Source of the DNA: Candidatus Hydrogenedentota bacterium
GTDB taxonomy: Bacteria; Hydrogenedentota; Hydrogenedentia; Hydrogenedentales; CAITNO01
Assembly: GCA_012730105.1 (NCBI GenBank)
Contig: JAAYBJ010000107.1
Coordinates: 1 to 35,073 of the forward strand
Reading direction: 5' to 3'
DNA: 35,073 bases
The notes beneath the pieces are model-generated. The model made no database searches. It had not been told where the DNA came from and worked only from the letters and a program-made list of their open reading frames with translations. Positions 27,184-35,073 of the stretch are shown here, piece after piece; positions within the stretch are counted from its first letter, which is position 1, and every line of letters starts with the position of its first letter. The translations under genes and the position numbers were made by a program.

Positions 27184-28489
27184 TTGGCCATAATATGCAA
27201 ACGGCCCTTATTTTACAGTCCTTTAAGACCAAAATGCGATTTATCGATTTGAAACTGTCAAGTAAAATCCGTGGACTATTCCCAACAACGTGGAGGATAG
27301 TCAACGATGAATCCAGGCGCAACTATATTTTCTCAACTGATGGAGTTCGTGCCCAGGTACGAGTTTCGCAAGTGTATAAACCGTTATCAAGGGCACTACA
27401 AAGTCAAGCGCTTTTCCTGCTGGGAACAATTTCTCAGCATGGCGTTTGCCCAAGTGACTTACAGGGAAAGTCTTCGAGACATCGAATCCTGCCTTCGGGC
27501 CGCACCGGAAAAACTATACCATATGGGTTTCAGAGGCAAGGTTGCACGCAACACACTGGCCAATGCCAATTCGGCTCGGGATTGGCGTATTTATGCGGAC
27601 TTTGCCAAAGTACTGATCGACATTGCACGTCCTTTGTACGTGGGCGAAGACTTAGGATTCGAACTCGAAAAAGCGGTTTACGCGCTCGACTCGACAACGA
27701 TAGACCTTTGTCTGGCTGTCTATCCATGGGCACAATTCCGCAAACACAAAGGTGCCATCAAACTTCACACATTGCTGGATGTCCGTGCGCGTATTCCCAC
27801 GATTATTGTTATCACAACAGGCAAAGTACACGATGTCAACATCCTCGACAAACTGTGGTTCGAGCCCGGGGCTTTTTATGTCATGGATCGTGGCTACGTG
27901 GATTTCGAGCGTCTGTATCGCATACAGCAAGCGTCCGCTTTCTTCGTAACACGAGCCAAGAAAAATTCTACGTTCCGCCGACTATATTCAAATGTAGTGG
28001 ACAAGAGCGAAGGCATACAGTGCGACCAGACCGTGATGCTGACAGGTTTCTATGCTCGCCAGAATTATCCAGAAAAACTGCGTCGTATCCGGTATCTCGA
28101 TCCGGATACGAACAAAAGACTTGTTTTCTTAACCAACAACCATGAGCTGCCGGCTATTGTCATTGCAAAATTATATAGAGCACGTTGGAGTGTGGAATTA
28201 TTTTTCAAGTGGATAAAGCAACACCTGCGAATCAAGGCATTCTATGGAACCTCAGAGAACGCTGTGAAAACTCAGATTTGGATTGCGATATCCGTGTATG
28301 TACTTGTTGCCATCGTCAAGAAACGTTTGAATCTGGAGCAAAGCCTCTACAGTATTCTACAGATTTTAAGCGTTACGATGTTCGAGAAAACGCCCATTTT
28401 ACAGGTGCTTTCACGACATGATGATAACGATCTGGATGATGACGCTCCTAAACAGTTGCAATTATTCGAATAACGCTGGGACAGCAGTG
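27166..28489 (+). mobile_element. Complete IS4-family insertion sequence, 1324 bp
   Basis: The element has one transposase gene, terminal inverted repeats of about 18 bp with one mismatch (both ends begin CACTGCTGTCCCA when read inward) and a perfect 9-bp target duplication AATATCTAT (27157-27165 and 28490-28498). Intact ends, intact duplication and an uninterrupted transposase point to a fairly recent insertion. The right end lies in the 3' end of the minus-strand repeat protein gene and removed its stop codon. The name IS4 rests on the transposase motifs; the subgroup was not determined. Confidence 0.93.
27307..28473 (+). CDS. IS4-family DDE transposase
   Basis: A 388-residue transposase, full length for the group, with ATG 27307 preceded by GGAGG 10 bases upstream. 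The N-terminal 75 residues (FSQLMEFVPRYEFRKCINRY and FSCWEQFLSMAFAQVTYRESLRDIE) are the DUF4372-type DNA-binding part. The catalytic triad is D128 (YALDSTTID), D194 (VMDRGYVDF) and E297. The glutamate lies in the IS4 signature Y-2-R-3-E-6-K, here Y290, R293, E297 and K304. The stop codon overlaps the right inverted repeat, as in compact insertion sequences. No frameshift or missing catalytic residue is seen, so the enzyme should be active. Confidence 0.96.
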   Translation: MNPGATIFSQLMEFVPRYEFRKCINRYQGHYKVKRFSCWEQFLSMAFAQVTYRESLRDIESCLRAAPEKLYHMGFRGKVARNTLANANSARDWRIYADFAKVLIDIARPLYVGEDLGFELEKAVYALDSTTIDLCLAVYPWAQFRKHKGAIKLHTLLDVRARIPTIIVITTGKVHDVNILDKLWFEPGAFYVMDRGYVDFERLYRIQQASAFFVTRAKKNSTFRRLYSNVVDKSEGIQCDQTVMLTGFYARQNYPEKLRRIRYLDPDTNKRLVFLTNNHELPAIVIAKLYRARWSVELFFKWIKQHLRIKAFYGTSENAVKTQIWIAISVYVLVAIVKKRLNLEQSLYSILQILSVTMFEKTPILQVLSRHDDNDLDDDAPKQLQLFE

Positions 28490-31400
28490 AATATCTATAT
28501 TGCAAAATGCACAGAACTAACAACGCTGCTCCCAGCAGCAACAGGTCGCCCAGCCAATGCCCGGGTTCACGCGGTGTCCCGCTTTCTTTGTCACAGGTTG
28601 ACACGCAGCCGCAGCATGCAGGAGGGGGTTGTTCGTCCTCCCCTTCTTCGGGGGCCCCTTCCTCAGGCTCGCCCCCGGCGTCCTCTCCTTCAAGGTACTC
28701 CCCTTCTCCTTCAGGGGCCTCGCCCTCGTCCGCCGCGCGCACCAGCACGGCCGTATTCCACATGGCGTTGCGTTCTTCATCACTTACTGCGGGGGTGGCC
28801 GTCTTGAAGTCCTGTATCGCGTCAGCGTCATTGGTGGTCGCCGTGTTGCGCACCCACACGCCATAGGAACCTGCCGCAAGGGGCGCCGCAAGCACGGCGT
28901 TTCCCGACCACGATTGCCAGGAAACCCCGGGGGTACCGCTCTTGATCACCACCGGTTCGCCGCCCGCCCAGGCGCCGGAGGCATCCCGGAACCCGGCGGT
29001 CAGTTTGATGGTTTCCCCGACGGCGCCGCCATGATAGCGGCCCCCCAGGCCGTTCAAGACCACCCCTTGGCCGGGAGCGGCCGGATTTGGCGCATAGGTG
29101 CATGCCGTAAGGGTCACCCCATAGGAGAGGGCCACCTGCAAGGCGGTCTCAAAACGATCGTTCCTCGTTTCGTCCGCACTCGCCGGCACGGCATGCTTGA
29201 AGTCTTCTATGGCCTCCTTGTCGCTCGTTGTCGCTGTATTCCGCACCCAGGCAACGTAGTCGCCCGGCAGCGCGGGGGCCGTGAGCGTGGCGCTCCCGGA
29301 CCAGGCCTGCCAGGCCAGGCCGGGTTTGCCGGACCATACCACCACGGGGTTCCCACCCGTCCAGGCGCCTGAAGCGTTGCGCAGGCCCACCGTCACCTTG
29401 ATGGTCTCGCCGACAGCCCCGCTATGATAGTGCCCGCCAAGCCCGTTCAGCGCCACGGGAAGCCCCGGATTCACCGGGCTCGGCTGGAAAGCGCACGATT
29501 CCGCGGTTATCCCGTAAACCAACAGTTCCCCTTCGGATGGAAATTCGCCTTCCCCGGATTCCCCCTCAACCGTGGCGTCCTCCACCGTCAGGGCGCTGTC
29601 CCATGAATCATCGCGTATTCCATTCGCCGACAGGGGATCCGCGTTTTTGAAGTCTTGAATAGCGCCCGCCGTGTCCACGCTCGGAGTATTCCGCACCCAC
29701 ACGGCATAGTTCCCCGCAGCTTCCGGCGCTTTCAGCACGGCCGTGGCCGCCCAGGATTGCCAGGCGGTGCCGGGAATACCCGAGTAGACCACCACCGGTT
29801 CGCCGCCCGCCCAGGTGCCGGAGGCGTCCCGGAACCCGACCGCAACCTTAAGCAACTCATCCTCTGCCGCGCCGTGACAGCGTCCTTCCAGGCCGCTCAA
29901 CGTCACGGACTGGTTGAGCCCCGCAGGATTCGGGATTATAGCACAGGCATCCAGCGCAATCCCATAGGCTCCGGCTTCGCCTTCGAGGGGCGCTTCTCCT
30001 TCCGTTTCAGGCACCTCGAGCACATATTCCGATTCCAAGCCATAATCCGGAACGGACACGGTATTATCGAGTGTGCCGGATGCGCCAACCTTGACCATAT
30101 ACGAGAACACCGCCGTTTTATTGCGGTCCAGCGATGGGATGAGGTATCCGCTTTCGTCCAAGGGGAAGAGGGTCGTCCCTGCAGCGTCATCCCCGATGGA
30201 ATTGCCGTTGATTCTGGTACTGTTCGCCTGATAAATCAGGGAGGGATGGGGCACGTCCCGCACCCCGATGGCCTCCAGGTTCCGGAGCCCGTTATTAAAT
30301 ACAGTAACACGGTATTCCAGGATGTCGCCCACGCTCACCCCCGGCATGCCAAGGTCCTCTTTCGTAACACACTCCTTCTGCAACGAGAGCTGAGACGCAG
30401 GGAGTATTATATATCCAATCTCAAGTTCATAAGGGTAGGTTGTATCCTTACGGAAACCCTCTGAATGGTTGCCCCAGGCGGCGGCGAAGAGGACATTGTT
30501 CATGGTATACAAGCGCATACCCGTCTGGTCATTGTCCGGCTCGTAAATCATCTGACATTGGTAAGCGTTCAAATCGTAGCCGGCATCGTAACGCCCGCCC
30601 TTCGGGTCCACCAAGGGTCCCTGACCGTCGCCATTGAAATCCGCGTACACGCGGGTTGCCGCAGTCGGCGCTACCAACACCGGGTTGTCATTCTCCGTTA
30701 GATCATAACTGCCCGGCGCCCAGCCTATAATGGCCTCCGCCGTCAACGCCGCGTCCGGAACCAATGACGCCCCCCATTCCCACATATGCGCGGCATAAAG
30801 TTGCGCGTTTACCGCGATCAGCGCCTGGAAAGGATCGTTCCCGTCGCTTTGAAAGCGTGCCCCGGACCGTATCGGCATCTCCCAGGAAGATACGGATAAA
30901 GCGTCCACCTGGAAACTGCCTGTACCGGCGATGGACGTCGTATGAATCGTCAGGGGATGCGCATTGGGATTATACACAAACACATAAGACTTACCGGTGG
31001 TACTGATGGGACATGTATAACCATCGGTCCACTGATCCTCGGGGTATAGGGTATAGGAACGGGTCATATAACAATAACAATCTCTTTTTCCCGTAATCAG
31101 ATGGGCCTGGACGGGTTGGGAGGCTTCCACCGTAGCCCCCAGAAGAATCCCGCCGTCCGCCAGGTAAGATTCGCCGCGGTTCAACACGATTTCTATCGCT
31201 TCACCCGCGCCGGCGCCGTCCAAATCAATCTGTACCTCCGTAGCACTCTCTTGTGCCATAACCAACAGGCCGGTATACGTGAACAATCCACTGGCTGTTG
31301 TAACATTCTCGCCAAGAGGACAGACGAAACGAAGGCCATAATCCCGGATGGCTGAAACGTTCACCGCACCGGCTACTCTTGATCCCGGTATGGTCGCCCA

Positions 31401-31880
31401 ACCGGCGCGCGAAACAGACAGGGGCCTGGTGGAAGCGATACGATCCCGCCCGTCGTAAAGAATGGAGACATCGCGGGGAAGGGAGACCTGGTTCCACAAT
31501 ACGATAACCGCGCCTTTGGAAAATCCCACCGGATCACTGGCATAGCCGGGCGGCTTGCCGTTGCCGTCATTGCCGTCCCCCCAGATCTCCGTGCTCTGCT
31601 GGACAGGTCGCGCTATTTCCAACTCATAACTGTCTTCCCAGTGATCGTAATGAAGTATTGCCCCGTCGCCCCAGATCACAAGAGTACTTATGGATTCCAT
31701 CGTCATGCTCGTACCCGGTGAAATCGTATTGAATGATGTTCGCCACTGGTCTTCCGGCAAGGGCAGGTAGTATTCCTCCATCATGGTAGCGGCGTGCGCG
31801 AACAAAGACAGGTACAGCAAACAAAAACAGATACTCCCTCCTGGCCCCAATCGTTTCACAAATACACAAAAATGTTTCAT
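28347..31880 (-). CDS. Large secreted repeat protein, 3' end extended into IS
   Basis: The frame has 1177 residues, but only the first 1130 are native; the last 47 are read from the IS. A signal peptide (ICFCLLYLSLFAHA) opens the protein. About residues 30-480 are beta-rich, with TGKSYVFVYNPNAHPLTIH-like segments reminiscent of IgGFc-binding N-terminal domains. About 490-620 is a DUF11-type domain (SVGDILEYRVTVFNNG, LDNTVSVPDYG). Three tandem units of about 130 residues start at 639, 789 and 920 (YGI/YGV to ALxV), joined by Glu/Gly-rich linkers. The native C-terminus has a Cys cluster (ACCGCVSTC) and a hydrophobic anchor (GHWLGDLLLLGAALLVLCILQYRY), like a cell-surface sorting signal. It is probably an adhesin or envelope protein. 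Confidence 0.85.
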   Translation of the reverse strand: MKHFCVFVKRLGPGGSICFCLLYLSLFAHAATMMEEYYLPLPEDQWRTSFNTISPGTSMTMESISTLVIWGDGAILHYDHWEDSYELEIARPVQQSTEIWGDGNDGNGKPPGYASDPVGFSKGAVIVLWNQVSLPRDVSILYDGRDRIASTRPLSVSRAGWATIPGSRVAGAVNVSAIRDYGLRFVCPLGENVTTASGLFTYTGLLVMAQESATEVQIDLDGAGAGEAIEIVLNRGESYLADGGILLGATVEASQPVQAHLITGKRDCYCYMTRSYTLYPEDQWTDGYTCPISTTGKSYVFVYNPNAHPLTIHTTSIAGTGSFQVDALSVSSWEMPIRSGARFQSDGNDPFQALIAVNAQLYAAHMWEWGASLVPDAALTAEAIIGWAPGSYDLTENDNPVLVAPTAATRVYADFNGDGQGPLVDPKGGRYDAGYDLNAYQCQMIYEPDNDQTGMRLYTMNNVLFAAAWGNHSEGFRKDTTYPYELEIGYIILPASQLSLQKECVTKEDLGMPGVSVGDILEYRVTVFNNGLRNLEAIGVRDVPHPSLIYQANSTRINGNSIGDDAAGTTLFPLDESGYLIPSLDRNKTAVFSYMVKVGASGTLDNTVSVPDYGLESEYVLEVPETEGEAPLEGEAGAYGIALDACAIIPNPAGLNQSVTLSGLEGRCHGAAEDELLKVAVGFRDASGTWAGGEPVVVYSGIPGTAWQSWAATAVLKAPEAAGNYAVWVRNTPSVDTAGAIQDFKNADPLSANGIRDDSWDSALTVEDATVEGESGEGEFPSEGELLVYGITAESCAFQPSPVNPGLPVALNGLGGHYHSGAVGETIKVTVGLRNASGAWTGGNPVVVWSGKPGLAWQAWSGSATLTAPALPGDYVAWVRNTATTSDKEAIEDFKHAVPASADETRNDRFETALQVALSYGVTLTACTYAPNPAAPGQGVVLNGLGGRYHGGAVGETIKLTAGFRDASGAWAGGEPVVIKSGTPGVSWQSWSGNAVLAAPLAAGSYGVWVRNTATTNDADAIQDFKTATPAVSDEERNAMWNTAVLVRAADEGEAPEGEGEYLEGEDAGGEPEEGAPEEGEDEQPPPACCGCVSTCDKESGTPREPGHWLGDLLLLGAALLVLCILQYRYSLLSQRYSNNCNCLGASSSRSLSSCRESTCKMGVFSNIVTLKICRIL
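28472..28498. repeat. Right IS end: inverted repeat plus target duplication
   Basis: The right inverted repeat occupies about 28472-28489, ending in GGGACAGCAGTG. AATATCTAT at 28490-28498 is the second target-site copy. Confidence 0.92.
28736..29966 (-). repeat. Three tandem ~390-450 bp units in the secreted repeat gene
   Basis: Units lie at about 29575-29966, 29124-29516 and 28736-29123. Each encodes a Cys near the start, a GLGG-like turn, VGxRxASGxWxGGxPVVVxSGxPG, WVRNT and AIxDFK. The first and third share a 49-base block (29790-29838 and 28947-28995) differing at two bases, so recent duplication or gene conversion is likely. Confidence 0.85.
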
Positions 31881-32035
31881 GCCCGTGTGGACTTTCCTGT
31901 CCGGTAATGACGCGTTTTGAATTGAATTCGTGGGTAATTGCGAATCGTGTCTCCTGAATTCGGGATTTTTTTATTAGAGAAAGGAAAACATCATCGACTA
32001 CTACATCTCGATGTAATTTACCCAATATCCGGCCT
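31881..32035. other. Short intergenic stretch with a weak hairpin
   Basis: A CATCGA/TCGATG hairpin (31992-32013) followed by a pyrimidine-rich run on the minus strand may be a weak terminator for the upstream orphan gene. AGGAAAG occurs 13 bases before the repeat protein start. Confidence 0.35.
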
Positions 32036-32923
32036 CTATTCTGGAACGGGAGGATGTTTATAAACATAGGGTTCACTTTCCCGTTTCTGTACCAGAGGAT
32101 GGGTACTCTGTTTAAGAAATGCATCTACCTCAGGGGTACGGAGATCATGAACGATATTGACTATTTCCGCAATAAATAAATCTATGTAAGCATAATTTGA
32201 AGAAATTAGATTATTTAATATCATTTTTTCGCCATCTAGATTATCGTTTTTCCACCCCTCCGGATTCTTATTCCAATGTAGTGTTACATGCGTAGAAATA
32301 GACTGCTTTATTTCCTCTATATCTTGCGACGATAGGGTGTTGTTTAGTGATATTAATGCTCTTCCAGGAGATAGGGAAAACATAAGATCTAAAAGAGATA
32401 ACGAAAGTACGCTACTCGTATCTATCTCTTCATCAAGAAGTGCGTTGTGCGGTGTGAAATCAAAATCCCATATTCGATCTCGCATTTTATCTTCTTTGTT
32501 ACTACTTGAAAGGACAAACAAATAAGATAAATATTCTTTTTTTAGTTTGCCATTGGATTGATACCAAACGGGTGTTAATAACTTTAGTATTTCATGCTTT
32601 GATATACCTGCTTGGTTAAAGGAAATCAATCCCTGCGTCATTTGAAATTCCCATTTTGTTCCTACTTTTTCGGTTTTAAGTTGTGCAAAATTTTCCAGAA
32701 CTTTTACAAATAAGGCCTGCCCAGAAACTTCTAAACATATTTCTAGTTCTGAAAGCAGAATAGGTGATGCTGTCTCCCAAGAATCTCCCATAGAAAAACC
32801 TTCAATCAATCCAGCTTCAGATCGTTGGGCAACATCTTGAAAGCAATCACCATATAATTTATTTTGAAAAGATATTGTTAATAGTGATAAAATTATACAT
32901 ATATCTTTTATATTATTTGACAT
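32036..32923 (-). CDS. Secreted or membrane-anchored orphan protein, AT-rich
   Basis: A 295-residue protein of no recognised family. ATG 32923 follows AGGAGAG. The N-terminus (IKDICIILSLLTISFQNKLYG) looks like a signal peptide or uncleaved anchor, although it is short on positive charge. The remainder is soluble and helical, with acidic stretches and segments such as LSLSLLDLMFSLSPGRALISLNNTL and YAYIDLFIAEIVNIVHDLRTP. The end is Pro-rich (KHPPVPE). A 60-base sample at 32521-32580 has only about 27% GC, far below the repeat gene downstream. It follows the lipase-like gene after 32 bases on the same strand and may be co-transcribed with it. Confidence 0.65.
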   Translation of the reverse strand: MSNNIKDICIILSLLTISFQNKLYGDCFQDVAQRSEAGLIEGFSMGDSWETASPILLSELEICLEVSGQALFVKVLENFAQLKTEKVGTKWEFQMTQGLISFNQAGISKHEILKLLTPVWYQSNGKLKKEYLSYLFVLSSSNKEDKMRDRIWDFDFTPHNALLDEEIDTSSVLSLSLLDLMFSLSPGRALISLNNTLSSQDIEEIKQSISTHVTLHWNKNPEGWKNDNLDGEKMILNNLISSNYAYIDLFIAEIVNIVHDLRTPEVDAFLKQSTHPLVQKRESEPYVYKHPPVPE

Positions 32924-32955
32924 CCAGATACTCTCCTATTGTTATAAGCATAACA

Positions 32956-34779
32956 TTAATTTATGCAATTGTGGATATTATCATCCCCAAAAGAATATAG
33001 TGGCAGACACACAAAACTATATAATATATTGTCTAATATATTTTTATAAATATCGTGCACAATTACGCAATCATCTATGTCTTGATGCGTTTGACCAAAT
33101 ACACGTGGTAACAAGTTAATATTAAAATTTGGGCTTGTTACCGTTCCATTTTCATCTATTGTTGTTGCCCCATTAAGTGGTATAGGGAATATAGTAATTT
33201 CTTGATATAAATTCCCGTGACGTAAGCTACTTGGGGGATATTTCCTTTCAGCTGAGATAGGTAGTAAACTCATGTCTTCGCTTATTGCATCTATGTAGCC
33301 TGTAAAACAAATATCTAAAGAGCGAACTCCTGGTTTATTGTGATCATAAGCAGAATCCGCATATTCGAAAAGGTTACATAAATTATAGATGGATCCTCCT
33401 CCATGACTATGCCCGATAAGCATTACAGATTTAGCCTTTAAACCACGTAACCTTAAAACGATTTCTTCATATAACCACCCCGAACCGTCTGGATTTACAA
33501 CATCTTCATTATAAAAATCTACCGTGTAACACGGTTCAAGCATAGGACGCAAGACAACGTTCAAGCCACTTCCTGAACAATCTACAAATTGTCCTGAAAA
33601 TTCACATTCTCCCGAAAGCAAAATAACCCACGGTCGTAAAAAGACGGCCTTTACGTTAAAAATGGGTTCATCCCTCGGGACATGACGTCCCGGGTGTGCC
33701 GGATCATCCCACCAGTTCATCCATATATCCAAGTCGCCTTCCAAGGGCAGACCGTTACTATTTCTTACCGCTTCCCATCCGGTATCCCGCAATATTTCCC
33801 AATGACTGAATTCCCATCCGGGGTGGGGCGATGCGGAAAGGGTAACTTTATTGGCATTTATGTCCGGAGCCGGTTCAAGTGCGTTTATTATGTTAAAGGT
33901 ATTGACATACGGTATGGGGTTATAGGTGTAGGGGAGATAACCCGGTATCATGCCTTCACCTTCGACCAGCACATTAAGCCTGATGCGCTCCGCGAGATGC
34001 AGGGTGAATGTCGTATCCGCGGATAAAGGCCTGATTATGGTCGCTATTTCGGTTGTGCTGGTTACAGAACATATGTCAATGCCCTGTTCACTCCATCCCC
34101 AATATGCGGGAAAGAAGTTCTTACCCACCTCAACTCTTGCAGCGAAGTTCGCCGCAAGGCAGGAGCTCTTCTGAACATGCGCATCAACGGTGCCCGGAGC
34201 CGAATCACTGGTAAAAACCTCCCCAGAGCCCCCTTCCAAAGCAACGGTTCCGGTAAAAGATGGTGGGGGTGGCGGGGACGAACCATCGCGTATATCGGCA
34301 AATCCCGGAATAAATTCAGCGTTATGGCATTTCACCATCACGTGCAGTGGATTTTCATAGAAAGCCCCTCCCGGAAAAGCTCGCCAATGTGTAAACACAA
34401 ATCCTGAATAGGGAACGGCTTTTATCTCCACCACTTTTCTATACGGAACTGTAAACGTTCCTTCAGGGACTGTTTCACCATAGTTCATAAACGGATACGG
34501 TCGATGAACCGAATACGTACGGTAAGGATCCGTATCGACGATAGGCATCACCCAGGTGTTCCCGGAGACATCGAACTCGAGGCAGTTCGTATCCCAATTA
34601 GTATCCATGAAACGTGCGTCAGGGCAGATGTCATCCTGATCATATCCCTCAACGCCTGCAAACCATTCAATAAATCGTTCCCCGGCTACGGGCTCGTAAC
34701 ATACCCGCACCGATTCTCCAGGCAAATAGTGCCATTTGTGACTGTCCCCTGTTATGTCAGAATGGTATCTAATTCTCAA
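32956..34779 (-). pseudogene. InlB-repeat / lipase-like protein, N-terminus apparently frameshifted
   Basis: The frame holds about 608 residues from the TTG at 34779. It runs on to 34986 as a highly Arg/Pro-rich, unlikely N-terminus that overlaps the next gene in another frame. Recognisable are InlB/bacterial-repeat-like units (HYLPGESVRVCYEPVAGERF, AVPYSGFVFTHW, PHPGWEFSHWE, FNVKAVF). Then comes an alpha/beta-hydrolase domain with nucleophile elbow GHSHGG (SVMLIGHSHGGGSIY); downstream Asp (GYIDAIS) and His (QTHQDIDD) could complete the triad. There is no signal peptide and no start codon with a binding site. The preceding frame ends at 34769, where a one-base shift in a T/C run would join PRVHLPFP to LRIRYHSD. 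A frameshifted secreted lipase-like protein is most likely; two separate genes remain possible. Confidence 0.6.
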
Positions 34780-35073
34780 AGGGAAAAGGAAGATGGACCC
34801 GAGGTAACAGAACCTCCATCTCCTGTGGTGTGGATTCGTTTGTCTGAACACTGTCCTGAACCATCTCCTCCGGGGTGGTTTCGTCCGTCTGAACATCCTC
34901 CTGTGGAATTTCCTCCGGGGTGACTGGCAGTGATTCCGCGTTGTCGAGAGGCGGTTTGGCGACAACCGGCCCAAATCCGCGGGCAATCAGGGCGATACGC
35001 TTTTTCTCAGGATCCAGGATGCAGATCTGATCTTTTCCAAGCAAAAAAACAGCATAATCACCTGCGATGTGGG
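34769..35073 (-). CDS. Partial gene, Glu/Pro-rich C-terminal segment
   Basis: The frame is open past the right edge, so the N-terminus is missing. The visible 101 residues start HIAGDYAVFLLGKDQICILDPEK, followed by KRIALIARGFGPVVAKPPLD, which reads like the end of a beta-propeller or similar repeat domain. An acidic linker follows, with a 15-residue repeat (TPEEIPQEDVQTDET, then TPEEMVQDSVQTNES). The frame stops at 34769 just after PRVHLPFPFEN. It could be a complete gene end, or the upstream half of the lipase-like protein separated by a single-base frameshift. The function of this part is not recognised. Confidence 0.6.
   Translation of the reverse strand, partial: HIAGDYAVFLLGKDQICILDPEKKRIALIARGFGPVVAKPPLDNAESLPVTPEEIPQEDVQTDETTPEEMVQDSVQTNESTPQEMEVLLPRVHLPFPFEN

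Noticed and set aside
27195-28145. 316-residue ORF in the IS, plus strand, other frame
   Set aside because: The transposase in the neighbouring frame carries the complete DDE and Y-2-R-3-E-6-K motifs; this frame is Arg/Ser/Cys-rich noise. There is no sign of programmed frameshifting.
29655-30464. 269-residue ORF opposite the secreted repeat gene
   Set aside because: It mirrors the tandem repeats of the real gene and is rich in Arg, Gly, His and Pro; no start site or domain.
31624-32124. 166-residue minus-strand ORF spanning the gap before the repeat gene
   Set aside because: It overlaps the ends of both supported neighbours in a different frame and contains no recognised pattern.
34780-34986. 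Arg/Pro-rich N-terminal extension of the lipase-like frame
   Set aside because: It overlaps the plausible partial gene in another frame, is dominated by Arg and Pro and lacks a ribosome-binding site and signal peptide; the frameshift explanation fits better.

Overview
The window is a 35-kb piece of bacterial genome with house-keeping and accessory genes interleaved. Several traits fit an environmental bacterium of the Hydrogenedentota / PVC-like type, but no rRNA or other marker gene is present, so this is a suggestion only. The traits are GC-rich genes, many secreted proteins, an HzsA-like c-type cytochrome protein, several Gfo/Idh/MocA oxidoreductases, a Tat-exported phosphoesterase, and large surface proteins with Glu/Gly/Pro-rich linkers and a Cys-containing C-terminal hydrophobic anchor.

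Layout. 1-2067: the 3' part of a sensor histidine kinase, overlapping an NtrC-family response regulator. 2068-6143: an accessory patch holding a REPIN-like palindrome pair, a ParE/RelE toxin-antitoxin pair, a fibronectin-III-like protein and three relatively AT-rich orphan genes. 6230-10663 (minus strand): a 1156-residue HzsA-like secreted protein with two CxxCH haem motifs, then an exported Fe-type superoxide dismutase. 11231-14925 (plus): a Gfo/Idh/MocA oxidoreductase, aroB, a TPR protein and an unrecognised gene, closely spaced. 14957-15412 (minus): a Smg/DUF494 protein with a good promoter set in a large dyad. 15750-24168 (plus): an unusual Gfo/Idh/MocA-SCP2 fusion, mnmG, a Tat phosphoesterase and a GH38 alpha-mannosidase. 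24172-26807 (minus): a YhaM-type OB/HD exoribonuclease and a PilT-like ATPase with a long N-terminal extension. 27166-28489: a complete IS4-family insertion sequence. 28347-31880 (minus): a large secreted repeat protein whose stop codon was removed by that IS. 32036-35073 (minus): an AT-rich secreted orphan, an InlB-repeat/lipase-like protein whose N-terminus appears frameshifted, and a partial gene running off the window.

The most notable points are these. The IS can be undone on paper: removing it and one target copy restores a TAA exactly after the target site, so the insertion added 47 residues behind a C-terminal membrane anchor. The SCP2-type lipid-binding domain fused to a sugar-type oxidoreductase is an unusual architecture. 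The last large gene shows a sharp base-composition break at its domain boundary, next to an apparent frameshift. No CRISPR array, tRNA, rRNA, prophage or complete defence system was seen.
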